NCBI GenBank assembly: GCA_016721825.1
Contig: JADKHI010000006.1
Span: 310,001-374,000 of the forward strand
Source of the DNA: Flavobacteriales bacterium
GTDB lineage: Bacteria; Bacteroidota; Bacteroidia; Flavobacteriales_F; PHOS-HE28
Direction of reading: 5' to 3'
DNA: 64,000 nt
Made by a program: the position numbers and the translations under genes
The notes under the pieces: model-generated
Databases searched by the model: none
What the model saw: only the letters and a program-made list of their open reading frames with translations
Told to the model about the DNA's origin: nothing
Part shown: positions 51,038-60,120 of the stretch, piece by piece
Position numbering within the stretch: position 1 is the stretch's first letter
Layout of the letters: each line of letters opens with the position of its first letter

Positions 51038-53530
51038 ATGCCCACGATCCGTGCTGTTCTCGTCCTTGCCCTGTCACTGATCGGGTCCATGCTGATGGCA
51101 CAACGCCCCGGCGGCGGTGGGCCCGGACGGCCCTCGATCGGCAAGGTCTACGGAAAGATCATGGACGCCACCTCCCGCAAGGGCGTCGAGTTCGCGACCG
51201 TGCAGCTGGTGCGCATGCCCGGTGACAGCATCGTGACCGGCGCGCTGGCAGAGGAGAACGGCGACTTCATGCTGGAGCGGCTACCCTTCGGTCCGTACAA
51301 GTTGAAGGTGACCTTCCTCGGCTACACCCCCCTGATGATGGACGTTCGCATCACTCCTGATGTGGTGGAACAGGACTTGGGCAACCTGCTGCTGGAGCCG
51401 AGCGTGGCGGTACTGAAGGAAGCTGAAGTGACCGGCGAACGCAGCCTGTCCGTGCTTCAAGTGGATCGCCGCATCTACAATGTGGAAAAGGACCTGAGCG
51501 TGCGCGGTGGAACAGCCACCGATGTCATGAAGAACGTGCCCGGCCTCAGCGTGGATGCCGATGGCGGCGTGACGCTGCGGAACGCCACACCGCAGATCAT
51601 GGTGGATGGGCGCCCCTCTTCGATGACGTTGGATCAGATCCCCGCGGACGACATCGAGCGGGTTGAAGTGATCACCAACCCGAGCGTGATCTTCGATGCG
51701 AGCAGCGGTGGCGGCATCATCAACGTGGTGCTGAAGAAGAGCACCCGGCCCGGATACAGCGGCCAACTGCAGGGCGGCATCGGCACTAACGGCCGGTACC
51801 AGAGCAACGGCAACCTGAACGTAAAAGATGGCCGCTGGACCTTTCAGCTTTCAGGTAACTACAACTACAGCGCGAACAACACCACGAGCCTTACCAAGCG
51901 AGACCTGCTGAGCGGCGATCTGGTCACCAGCCGTTTCGATCAGGAAGGCAACTCAGGCTCCGACCGCAACAACTACGGCGGCCGCTTCGGTGTGGATTGG
52001 AAGGCGAGCAACCGGAGCACCTTGAGCTTCTCGCAGAGCGCCAGGGGTCGGGCCTTCACCAGCGACGACCAACTGGACTACGTGCAGTACGACAGCACCG
52101 GTGGGATCGAATTCACCGGCCGTCAGCTGAACGTCGGATCGAACAACAGCAACGACCTCACCAGCCAGTTCACTTTCCGTCACCGCACCCCGAAGGAAGG
52201 ACGTGAGTGGAGCACTGACCTCACCTACAACCGATCACGCCGCGACAACGATGCGCTCTACACCACCGAGACCAACGATGCCGATGGCCTCCCATCCATC
52301 GGAAGTCCACGTGTGCAGGACAACATTGGCAGCACCGATGCGGACCAGTTCATCTGGCAGTTCGACTTCAGCGATCCACGGGGCGAACGCGCTAAGTTCG
52401 AATATGGGCTGCGCAGCAACGTACGGTTGGACCATTCGCTGTTGAACGTGACCGTCGGCACCGACACCAGCGCCGTCGCCCGTGACTCCACGCTATCGAA
52501 TGACTACCAGATCACCGACATGGTGAACGCCGCCTACTTCAACTGGATCCACAAGATCGACGACCGGTGGGGCTTCCAAGCGGGGTTGCGCTTCGAGACC
52601 ACGCGCTTCATCTCCGATATCAAGGATAAGGGGTTGAGCTTTGAATACATCTATCCGAACGGAACGGAGGACCTGTGGAAGGCCTTGTTCCCTGCCATCT
52701 ACGTTTCGCGAAAATGGGAAGGCACGCGTGAACTGCAGTTCAACGTGTCGCGCAAGATCAACCGGCCGAACTTCTTCCAGATGATGCCCTTCATCATGTT
52801 CAGCGACTCGCGGAACCTGCGCATCGGCAACCCTTCGTTGGCGCCTGAGTTCATCGATCTTGCGGAAGTGAACCACCTGCTCCCCATCGGTGAGGGACGC
52901 AGCAACTGGTTGTCATCGGTGTTCATGCGCGTCACAGAGAATGTGATCACCAGCTACGTGTATCCGCTTCCGGAGAACCCCCAGATCCTGGTGAGCACCT
53001 TCGTGAACGGGGACAACAGCTTCACCTATGGATGGGAGAACACGGTGAAGCTGGAATTCTCCAAGGCCATGCAGCTCACGGTGGGCGGCACGGTTCAGTA
53101 CGTGGACATCTCAGCTGGCGAAGGTCGTGTGAGCAACAGCGGCTGGCAAGCGAACGGCAAATTGAACCTGCTTACCAAATTGCCGAAGGACTGGAGTGTT
53201 CAGTTGAACGGCGAGCTTGAGGGACGCCGTCCGATCCCCCAAGGTTATTCGATCGCCAACTGGGGCATCGACCTCAGCACCACCAAGGAGTTCAACAAGC
53301 ACTGGAGCGCCACGGCCATGTTGAACGATGTGTTCTTCACGCGCAAGTGGGGAACCGTGCTGGACACGCCGACGTTGTACCAGGAAACACAGCGCCGTCG
53401 GGAAATGCGCTTCCTCCGGGTGACGCTGACCTGGAAGTTCGGAGAGCAGGACGCTTCGCTCTTCCGCAGAAGGAACCAGCAGCAGCGAAGGGATCCGGGC
53501 TCCGGTGGGGAGGGCGGCGAAGGCTTCTGA
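51038..53530 (+). CDS. Outer-membrane beta-barrel receptor (TonB-dependent type)
   Basis: Outer-membrane protein of 830 residues. After a signal peptide (MPTIRAVLVLALSLIGSMLMAQ) comes a carboxypeptidase-regulatory-like domain (GKVYGKIMDATSRKGVEFATVQL), a plug domain with TDVMKNVPGLSVDADGGVTLRN, PQIMVDGRPSS, IERVEVITNPSVIFDASSGGGIINVVLKK, and a long barrel of the outer-membrane beta-barrel family (PF14905-like). It ends with an unusual basic/Gly-rich tail (LFRRRNQQQRRDPGSGGEGGEGF), not the usual aromatic barrel terminus, although the last residue is F. The ligand is unknown. It is alone, between terminators, with its own promoter element. Confidence 0.88.
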   Translation: MPTIRAVLVLALSLIGSMLMAQRPGGGGPGRPSIGKVYGKIMDATSRKGVEFATVQLVRMPGDSIVTGALAEENGDFMLERLPFGPYKLKVTFLGYTPLMMDVRITPDVVEQDLGNLLLEPSVAVLKEAEVTGERSLSVLQVDRRIYNVEKDLSVRGGTATDVMKNVPGLSVDADGGVTLRNATPQIMVDGRPSSMTLDQIPADDIERVEVITNPSVIFDASSGGGIINVVLKKSTRPGYSGQLQGGIGTNGRYQSNGNLNVKDGRWTFQLSGNYNYSANNTTSLTKRDLLSGDLVTSRFDQEGNSGSDRNNYGGRFGVDWKASNRSTLSFSQSARGRAFTSDDQLDYVQYDSTGGIEFTGRQLNVGSNNSNDLTSQFTFRHRTPKEGREWSTDLTYNRSRRDNDALYTTETNDADGLPSIGSPRVQDNIGSTDADQFIWQFDFSDPRGERAKFEYGLRSNVRLDHSLLNVTVGTDTSAVARDSTLSNDYQITDMVNAAYFNWIHKIDDRWGFQAGLRFETTRFISDIKDKGLSFEYIYPNGTEDLWKALFPAIYVSRKWEGTRELQFNVSRKINRPNFFQMMPFIMFSDSRNLRIGNPSLAPEFIDLAEVNHLLPIGEGRSNWLSSVFMRVTENVITSYVYPLPENPQILVSTFVNGDNSFTYGWENTVKLEFSKAMQLTVGGTVQYVDISAGEGRVSNSGWQANGKLNLLTKLPKDWSVQLNGELEGRRPIPQGYSIANWGIDLSTTKEFNKHWSATAMLNDVFFTRKWGTVLDTPTLYQETQRRREMRFLRVTLTWKFGEQDASLFRRRNQQQRRDPGSGGEGGEGF

Positions 53531-53844
53531 CCCAAGAACGTCAGCGGGGCCCAGGTCGCTTTCGCTTCCCAGACCCCGCCTTCACCGGACCTTTTTGTAT
53601 CGACGTTCGTAAGGAAGTGACCTTCCGCGGACCTTGCACAACGCCCTCGCGGTGTGTTCCTGATGTGAACAAGGAAGGGCAGCGAACAGTTCGACGCTCC
53701 ATGAAGAAATTGCACGCGGTAATTCATGGGCTGCAGCGTGCAACTCCACCGATGATCCCCAACGGCCTGGTGCAACGAACAAGGCCCGGACGATAGCGGC
53801 ATTAACCGCGACCTTCCGGGCCCTGAGCAGATCAACACTTCACA
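53531..53844. other. 314-base intergenic region between convergent genes
   Basis: No open frame I would support. It holds a weak GC hairpin (GCGGGG 53544-53549 / CCCCGC 53574-53579) with a T5 run at 53591-53595, which may end the receptor transcript, and on the far side the minus-strand terminator listed separately. The 180 bases in the middle show nothing I can name. Confidence 0.6.
53779..53824 (-). terminator. Terminator of the large repeat-protein gene
   Basis: Two-part stem on the minus strand: GGCCCGGA/TCCGGGCC (53783-53790 and 53815-53822) enclosing GCGG/CCGC (53796-53799 and 53806-53809). TTGTTCG follows on the minus strand. It lies 20 bases after the stop of the 1495-residue gene. 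Confidence 0.75.
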
Positions 53845-56800
53845 TCAATCCATCTTCACGAATTGCTGGGTCACCACCTTGTCGCCTGCTGTGAGGCGGA
53901 TGAAGTAGGTGCCCGCGCGGAGGTCGGACACGTCGATCGTGGTTCGGTTCGCACCGGTGGCCACGGTCAGCGAGGTGGTCGGGCGAGCCTCTTGCCCAAG
54001 CATATTCATCACCGCCACTTCCACACGGCCCTCCATATACACGTTGATGTCCACGTTCAACAGGTCACGGGTCGGGTTCGGGTAGGTGGTCAGGTCACCG
54101 AACGGAGCATCCTCCTCGATGGCCTTGAGGAAGTTACCGTCCAAGCCTCCCGTGACGCGCTCGATGTCAGCCAGACCTGCTTCACTGTTACCGCGGAACA
54201 GGTCGAAGAAGCTGCACAGGATCGGGCCCACCACGAGGAAGGGCGCACCCTGCACATCGAGACTGGCGCAGATCTCGCCACCACCCTGCTGCAAAAGACC
54301 GTTCACATCGAAGCCTGTGGTCACACCGAACTGCACACCGCTCAGGTCGAGGGTGGCGGGATCATAGACCAGGGTATGGATGCGGTAGAGACCGAGCTGG
54401 CTCACCGTGAAGGTGGGAGCCGTATTGACCGCGTTGATCACTAAGCCCTGGCCGCGCGTCAGCACATAGAGCGTCTGATAACCAGCAGGCACCAAAGCGT
54501 TACCAGCAGGCACACCGGTCACGGTCGCCTGTCCACCCACACGGCAAACGATGAAGTCCTCAGGAGCGATGTCGCCGGCTTGGGCGGTGCACTCCTCCAC
54601 GCACTTGGTCACCTCGAACTGAGCACCAGCCACATCAAGGCTCGCGCAGATCGTGCCGCCGCCCTGAATGAGGAGTCCGTTCACATCGAAGCCCGTGGTC
54701 ACTCCCGGCACCACGATGGAAAGGTCCAAGGTGGCAGGGTCATAGACCAACGTGTGGATCGTGTACAGCCCAGGTGCGTTCACCTCGAAGCTGGGGTCGG
54801 CACCGGCGTTCACGATGACCAGACCGGCACCTTCCGTGAGCACATAGACCACCTGGTAACCCGCAGGCACCACAGCGTCATTGTTCGGCAGGCCGTTCAA
54901 GGTCACAGGAGCATCGCCGAGGCAATCAACGGAACTTGCCGTGATGGTGCCTGCCGAGGCTTCACATACTGGCTCACAGGCGATCACCTGCACCGGCGCA
55001 CCGGCCACATCGAGGCTAGCGCACAGGCTGCCACCGCCCTGCACCAGCAGGCCGTTGACATCGAAGCCCGTGGTGACACCAGGGACAACCACCGAGAGGT
55101 CGAGGCCCGTGGGGAATACGAAGCTGTGGATCGTGTACAGACCGGCTGTCGTGACCGTGAACTCAGGCGTAGCGCCCAGTTGCTCGATCACCAGACCGGC
55201 ACCGCTGGTCAGCACATAAGCCTGGCTGTAGCCAGCAGGCACATTCGCATCGCCATTGGCAGTGGCGCTGATCGTCGCGCTGCCATTCTCCAGGCATGTC
55301 TCGAAGGAGTTGGCCGTCAAGGTGCCCGCGTTCGGGTCGCTCACATTGAAGGCTGCACCGGCCACATCCAGGCTTGCGCAAAGGCTGCCGCCGCCCTGCA
55401 CCAGCAGGCCGTTCACATCGAAGCCCGTGGTCACACCAGGTACCACCACGCTCAGGTCGAGGCCCGTGGGGAATACGAAGCTGTGGATCGTGTAGAGACC
55501 GCCGCCGGTCACCGTGAACACAGGCGTAGCGCCCAGTTGCTCGATCACCAGACCCGCACCGCTGGTCAGCACGTAAGCCTGGCTGTAACCCGCAGGTACG
55601 TACGCATCACCGTTGGCCGTGGCCGTCAGCACTGCGCTACCGTTGGAGCATACATCAGCACCACCGCTCAACGTGCCCGCGTTCGGGTCGCTCACGTTGA
55701 AGGCGGCACCGGCCACATCCAGGCTCGCGCACAGGCTGCCACCGCCCTGCACCAGCAGGCCGTTGACGTCGAAGCCCGTGGTCACACCAGGAACCACCAC
55801 GCTCAGGTCGAGGCCCGTGGGGAACACGAAGCTGTGGATCGTGTAGAGACCGCCGCCGGTCACCGTGAACTCAGGCGCAGCGCCCAGTTGCTCGATCACC
55901 AGACCCGCACCGCTGGTCAATACATAAGCCTGGCTGTAACCCGCAGGCACGTTCGCATCACCGTTGGCCGTGGCCGTCAGCACTGCGCTACCGTTGGAGC
56001 ATACATCAGCACCACCGCTCAACGTGCCCGCGTTCGGGTCGCTCACGTTGAAGGCGGCACCGGCCACATCCAGGCTCGCGCACAGGCTGCCACCGCCCTG
56101 CACCAGCAGGCCGTTGACGTCGAAGCCCGTGGTCACACCAGGAACCACCACGCTCAGGTCGAGGCCCGTGGGGAACACGAAGCTGTGGATCGTGTAGAGA
56201 CCGCCGCCGGTCACCGTGAACTCAGGCGCAGCGCCCAGTTGCTCGATCACCAGACCCGCACCGCTGGTCAATACATAAGCCTGGCTGTAACCCGCAGGTA
56301 CGTACGCATCACCGTTGGCCGTGGCCGTCAGCACTGCGCTACCGTTGGAGCATACATCAGCACCACCGCTCAACGTGCCCGCGTTCGGGTCGCTCACGTT
56401 GAAGGCGGCACCGGCCACATCCAGGCTCGCGCACAGGCCACCACCGCCCTGCACCAGCAGGCCGTTGACGTCGAAGCCCGTGGTCACACCAGGAACCACC
56501 ACGCTCAGGTCGAGGCCCGTGGGGAACACGAAGCTGTGGATCGTGTAGAGACCGCCGCCGGTCACCGTGAACTCAGGCGCAGCGCCCAGTTGCTCGATCA
56601 CCAGACCCGCACCGCTGATCAATACATAAGCCTGGCTGTAACCCGCAGGTACGTTCGCATCACCGTTGGCCGTGGCCGTCAGCACTGCGCTACCGTTGGA
56701 GCATACATCAGCACCACCGCTCAACGTGCCCGCGTTCGGGTCGCTCACGTTGAAGGCGGCACCGGCCACATCCAGGCTCGCGCACAGGCTGCCACCGCCC

Positions 56801-58332
56801 TGCACCAGCAGGCCGTTGACGTCGAAGCCCGTGGTCACACCAGGAACCACCACGCTCAGGTCGAGGCCCGTGGGGAACACGAAGCTGTGGATCGTGTAGA
56901 GACCGCCGCCGGTCACCGTGAACTCAGGCGCAGCGCCCAGTTGCTCGATCACCAGACCCGCACCGCTGGTCAATACATAAGCCTGGCTGTAACCCGCAGG
57001 CACGTTCGCATCACCGTTGGCCGTGGCCGTCAGCACTGCGCTACCGTTGGAGCATACATCAGCACCACCGCTCAACGTGCCCGCGTTCGGGTCGCTCACG
57101 TTGAAGGCGGCACCGGCCACATCCAGGCTCGCGCACAGGCTGCCACCGCCCTGCACCAGCAGGCCGTTGACGTCGAAGCCCGTGGTCACACCAGGAACCA
57201 CCACGCTCAGGTCGAGGCCCGTGGGGAACACGAAGCTGTGGATCGTGTAGAGACCGCCGCCGGTCACCGTGAACTCAGGCGCAGCGCCCAGTTGCTCGAT
57301 CACCAGACCGGTTCCGCTGGTGAGCACGTATGCCTGGCTGTAACCAGCAGGCACGTACGCATCGCCGTTGGCCGTGGCCGTCAACACTGCGCTACCGTTG
57401 GAGCACACGTCCGCACCCCCGCTCAGCGTACCCGCGTTCGGGTCGCTCACGTTGAAAGGTGCACCGGCCACATCCAGGCTCGCGCAGATCGCACCACCAC
57501 CCTGGATCAGCAGGCTGTTCACATCGAAGCCCGTGGTCACGCCAGGTACAACAACGGAAAGGTCGAGCGTGGAAGGGTCGTAGACCAGCGTATGCACGGT
57601 GTAGGATCCACCTGTACTGACGGTAAAGGTGGGTGTGGCGCTAGCCTGTTGGATGACGAGCCCAGGACCGCTGGTCAGGACGTAGACCACTTGGTAACCT
57701 GCGGGGACGACCGCATTCCCGTCGGCAGAAGCATCCAGAGTCACCTCACTTCCGCTAAGGCACAGGTCCGGCTTCACGGCCGTGATGGTACCCGCGGCGG
57801 CATCGCAGGGTGCTACTACGTTCACCGTGTAATCCTCTACTTCACCCGTGCTATAGTTAGCACATGCACCACGGTACGTGAACGCGCTCATGTTCACCCG
57901 CATGCGCTTGGCACCGGGGCTTACTCCGGCCGGCACGCTGATCGATCCGGATTCCGTCCCGAAGCCCGTGGACTGGAACACCAGTTCACCCGCACCGAAC
58001 GTACCGTCGTTGTTCCAGTCGATCCAGGCGTTCCAACGATACCGCAGAAAGAATGGACCATTGGGGTCCACTATGATGCCATTGGAGGAACCAGGCTGCA
58101 CCGTGGCTGACAGAGCGCTGAAGTCGGCGTAACCGTTGTTGTCACCGGAGACATTGTCCAGATCCGCGAACTGGACCCGAGCGATGTTGAAGGTGTTCCC
58201 GGACCCACCATCGGAGGGGCAATAGGTCTGGGCTTGGGAGGTTCCGACAAGGCACAGGGCCATGGCCGCCGCCAAACCTCGCCACGTTCGGCCTGGTGGG
58301 GCATAATCCATTGAAAGATCGTTCTGCTGCAT
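53845..58332 (-). CDS. Large repeat protein: GEVED domain, ten ~117-residue repeats, type IX sorting domain
   Basis: Secreted protein of 1495 residues. A signal peptide (GLAAAMALCLVGTSQAQ) precedes a GEVED domain (about 35-175: WIDWNNDGTFGAGELVF, CANYSTGEVEDYTV). Ten tandem units of about 117 residues follow, each with NxDAxVPAGYxxxYVLTxGxGLVI, FTV, GLYTIHS/TLV, LDLSVVVPGVTTGFDVNGLLxQGGG and CASLDVAGA. Units 2-7 are nearly identical, unit 8 is slightly changed, units 1, 9 and 10 are diverged. A type A sorting domain closes it (TYPNPTRDLLNVDIN, MNMLGQEARP, LRAGTYFIRLTAGD). Probably a surface adhesin or fibre. Start ATG 58332, or 58311. A hairpin AAGCCC/GGGCTT (58349-58367) is in its leader. 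Confidence 0.93.
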   Translation of the reverse strand: MQQNDLSMDYAPPGRTWRGLAAAMALCLVGTSQAQTYCPSDGGSGNTFNIARVQFADLDNVSGDNNGYADFSALSATVQPGSSNGIIVDPNGPFFLRYRWNAWIDWNNDGTFGAGELVFQSTGFGTESGSISVPAGVSPGAKRMRVNMSAFTYRGACANYSTGEVEDYTVNVVAPCDAAAGTITAVKPDLCLSGSEVTLDASADGNAVVPAGYQVVYVLTSGPGLVIQQASATPTFTVSTGGSYTVHTLVYDPSTLDLSVVVPGVTTGFDVNSLLIQGGGAICASLDVAGAPFNVSDPNAGTLSGGADVCSNGSAVLTATANGDAYVPAGYSQAYVLTSGTGLVIEQLGAAPEFTVTGGGLYTIHSFVFPTGLDLSVVVPGVTTGFDVNGLLVQGGGSLCASLDVAGAAFNVSDPNAGTLSGGADVCSNGSAVLTATANGDANVPAGYSQAYVLTSGAGLVIEQLGAAPEFTVTGGGLYTIHSFVFPTGLDLSVVVPGVTTGFDVNGLLVQGGGSLCASLDVAGAAFNVSDPNAGTLSGGADVCSNGSAVLTATANGDANVPAGYSQAYVLISGAGLVIEQLGAAPEFTVTGGGLYTIHSFVFPTGLDLSVVVPGVTTGFDVNGLLVQGGGGLCASLDVAGAAFNVSDPNAGTLSGGADVCSNGSAVLTATANGDAYVPAGYSQAYVLTSGAGLVIEQLGAAPEFTVTGGGLYTIHSFVFPTGLDLSVVVPGVTTGFDVNGLLVQGGGSLCASLDVAGAAFNVSDPNAGTLSGGADVCSNGSAVLTATANGDANVPAGYSQAYVLTSGAGLVIEQLGAAPEFTVTGGGLYTIHSFVFPTGLDLSVVVPGVTTGFDVNGLLVQGGGSLCASLDVAGAAFNVSDPNAGTLSGGADVCSNGSAVLTATANGDAYVPAGYSQAYVLTSGAGLVIEQLGATPVFTVTGGGLYTIHSFVFPTGLDLSVVVPGVTTGFDVNGLLVQGGGSLCASLDVAGAAFNVSDPNAGTLTANSFETCLENGSATISATANGDANVPAGYSQAYVLTSGAGLVIEQLGATPEFTVTTAGLYTIHSFVFPTGLDLSVVVPGVTTGFDVNGLLVQGGGSLCASLDVAGAPVQVIACEPVCEASAGTITASSVDCLGDAPVTLNGLPNNDAVVPAGYQVVYVLTEGAGLVIVNAGADPSFEVNAPGLYTIHTLVYDPATLDLSIVVPGVTTGFDVNGLLIQGGGTICASLDVAGAQFEVTKCVEECTAQAGDIAPEDFIVCRVGGQATVTGVPAGNALVPAGYQTLYVLTRGQGLVINAVNTAPTFTVSQLGLYRIHTLVYDPATLDLSGVQFGVTTGFDVNGLLQQGGGEICASLDVQGAPFLVVGPILCSFFDLFRGNSEAGLADIERVTGGLDGNFLKAIEEDAPFGDLTTYPNPTRDLLNVDINVYMEGRVEVAVMNMLGQEARPTTSLTVATGANRTTIDVSDLRAGTYFIRLTAGDKVVTQQFVKMD
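55330..57436. repeat. Tandem 351-bp repeat array inside the large gene
   Basis: The block GTTCGGGTCGCTCAC occurs at 55330, 55681, 56032, 56383, 56734, 57085 and 57436, always 351 bases apart, which is 117 codons. The units between 55681 and 57085 differ at only a few bases per copy (for example the TACGTACGCATC/ACGTTCGCATC switch that gives DAYVPAG or DANVPAG). Outer units are more diverged. Confidence 0.95.
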
Positions 58333-58445
58333 GATGAGTTGGGGTTAGAAGCCCGTGGACAGGGCTTGTTCAAGGTTATCTGCAATATCATGAACAGAAC
58401 TAACGAGGAAATGTTCACCCCCACCTCATAAGCGGCCATCAACTC

Positions 58446-60032
58446 CTAGAATACCAGGAGATAATGTGATCTGATCTGCCCGTCCCTCCGGTTCGGGTCC
58501 AAGAAAGCAAGGCTGAGCAATTGGACCTTGAAATCCGCGAAGTGCAGCTCATCTATAGGGATGTGGCCCAGCTGCACCAGGTCCGCACGCCCGGTGCTGT
58601 CGGTGTATACCGCTGTCCCAGAGACTATCTGATCACGCACCTCCCAAGCGCTGCCAGCGTAGCGAACAGAGCGTCCGGAATAGTGATCCAAGGCCGTTCC
58701 TCCCACCCCCACGGCGATGAACTTGTCCGCAGGGACCTTGTGCACCCGCACCCATTTCCCAGCCTGCGCGTTCGCTTGGTAGGGTAACAGTGCGGGATAG
58801 AAATGCAGGTTCAATAGCAAGGCCGATCCGCACATGGCCCAGAACGAGGTCCCGATGATGCGGTTCACGCCAGTGGAACGCCAAGCATGGATCACCAAGG
58901 CAAGACAAAGGATCATCGTTACCACCGACCAGCGCACGCTAGCAAAGCTCCAGAGCATGAGCGCCGAACCACAGAGGAACACAAGCGCCACGAATGCGAG
59001 CTGTGCACCACCCCACGCCTTGCTGCTCATGCGCGGAACGGCCTTCGCCGCCTGGACGCAGAAGAGCGGATGGATCACGTACAGATAGTGCGGCAGCTTG
59101 AAGTGGGAGAGCGAGAGGGCTATGAAGACCAATACGGTCCCGGAAAGTGCCATCCACTCCTTTGCCTCTGTACGACGGGTGCTGAACAACAGACCCAGGT
59201 CGAGGAACAGGCCACCTAGCACGAACAAAGTCCAGGGTAGCAACTGCCAGAGCAGCTCATGCGAGAAGAAGAGCGGCGTGGAGTCATCCTTCCAAACGTT
59301 CTCACCCGTAAGGCGACCAAAGCTCTGCTCCCAGAAGAAGAACCGCAGGCCGTGGGCACCGAACTGTTCGTAAAGCCCCATGCACATTGGTAGCAACAGA
59401 AGGCCGATGAGCACCGGAGCAAGGAGCAGGCGCGGATCGCGCAGAGCGGACCACTTCCGTTTCAGTAGCACATGTCCGCCCAAGGCCAGCATCGGGGCCA
59501 TGAGCCCCATTGGTCCCTTCGTGAGCATGCCCGCGCCGATGGCAAGGGAAGTCCCCAGCAGCCAGGACCAGCGCCGGTGTTCGATGTACTCAGCGCCACA
59601 CCAGATCGCCGTGATCACGCAGCCCATAAGCATGGTGTCGCACCGCACATCGTTGGTCATGAGCACCATGGCCAGCGACGAGCCCAGCATCAGCGCCGCA
59701 TTCACGCCCGTTTCCCTTCCATGGTACAGCTTGGCGAGGCGGAAGGTGGACCACAGCCCAAGCAAGGCGAACAGGATGGAAGGGAGCTTGTAGCTCCAAT
59801 TGTGGATGCCGAACAGCTTGAAGGACAAGGCGGATGTCCAGAACAGCAACGGTGGCTTGTCCAGGTAGTCCTGGCCCCGGAAGTGGAGCTGTAGCGGGTC
59901 CCCGCCACGGGCCAAGGTCTGCGCCATGGTGGCATACTGCGCGGCATCCACCTCCATCACATCCAACACACTTCCAAGCGCGTAGATCAAGAGCAGGGCG
60001 GAAAAGGCGAGGACCGGAAAACGGGGGTGCAT
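58446..60032 (-). CDS. GT39-type (ArnT/PMT-like) membrane glycosyltransferase
   Basis: Polytopic inner-membrane glycosyltransferase of 528 residues with about 10-12 helices in the first 400 residues. The conserved first periplasmic loop is seen: VMEVDAAQYATMAQTLARGG (acidic residue required for catalysis), then FRGQDYLDKPPLLFWTSALSFKLFG, and the HxxxTKGP-like AIGAGMLTKGPMGLMAP. The C-terminal 100 residues are soluble and periplasmic. It would transfer a sugar from polyprenyl phosphate to lipid A, protein or polysaccharide; the acceptor is not known. It is intact, unlike the related gene at 1814-3416. A TAATTTTC box 10 bases before the ATG may be its -7 element. Confidence 0.88.
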   Translation of the reverse strand: MHPRFPVLAFSALLLIYALGSVLDVMEVDAAQYATMAQTLARGGDPLQLHFRGQDYLDKPPLLFWTSALSFKLFGIHNWSYKLPSILFALLGLWSTFRLAKLYHGRETGVNAALMLGSSLAMVLMTNDVRCDTMLMGCVITAIWCGAEYIEHRRWSWLLGTSLAIGAGMLTKGPMGLMAPMLALGGHVLLKRKWSALRDPRLLLAPVLIGLLLLPMCMGLYEQFGAHGLRFFFWEQSFGRLTGENVWKDDSTPLFFSHELLWQLLPWTLFVLGGLFLDLGLLFSTRRTEAKEWMALSGTVLVFIALSLSHFKLPHYLYVIHPLFCVQAAKAVPRMSSKAWGGAQLAFVALVFLCGSALMLWSFASVRWSVVTMILCLALVIHAWRSTGVNRIIGTSFWAMCGSALLLNLHFYPALLPYQANAQAGKWVRVHKVPADKFIAVGVGGTALDHYSGRSVRYAGSAWEVRDQIVSGTAVYTDSTGRADLVQLGHIPIDELHFADFKVQLLSLAFLDPNRRDGQIRSHYLLVF

Positions 60033-60120
60033 GGGCGGTGAAAATTAAACGGGTTGTTAATGCGCCCTACACGGAGGGTCATTGCGCTAACATTGTGTCA
60101 GGCCAAGCAAGGCCCCGACC

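Noticed and set aside
58349..58367. Hairpin AAGCCC/GGGCTT before the large repeat gene as a riboswitch or terminator
   Set aside because: Short stem with no T run and no riboswitch core; noted only as a leader hairpin.
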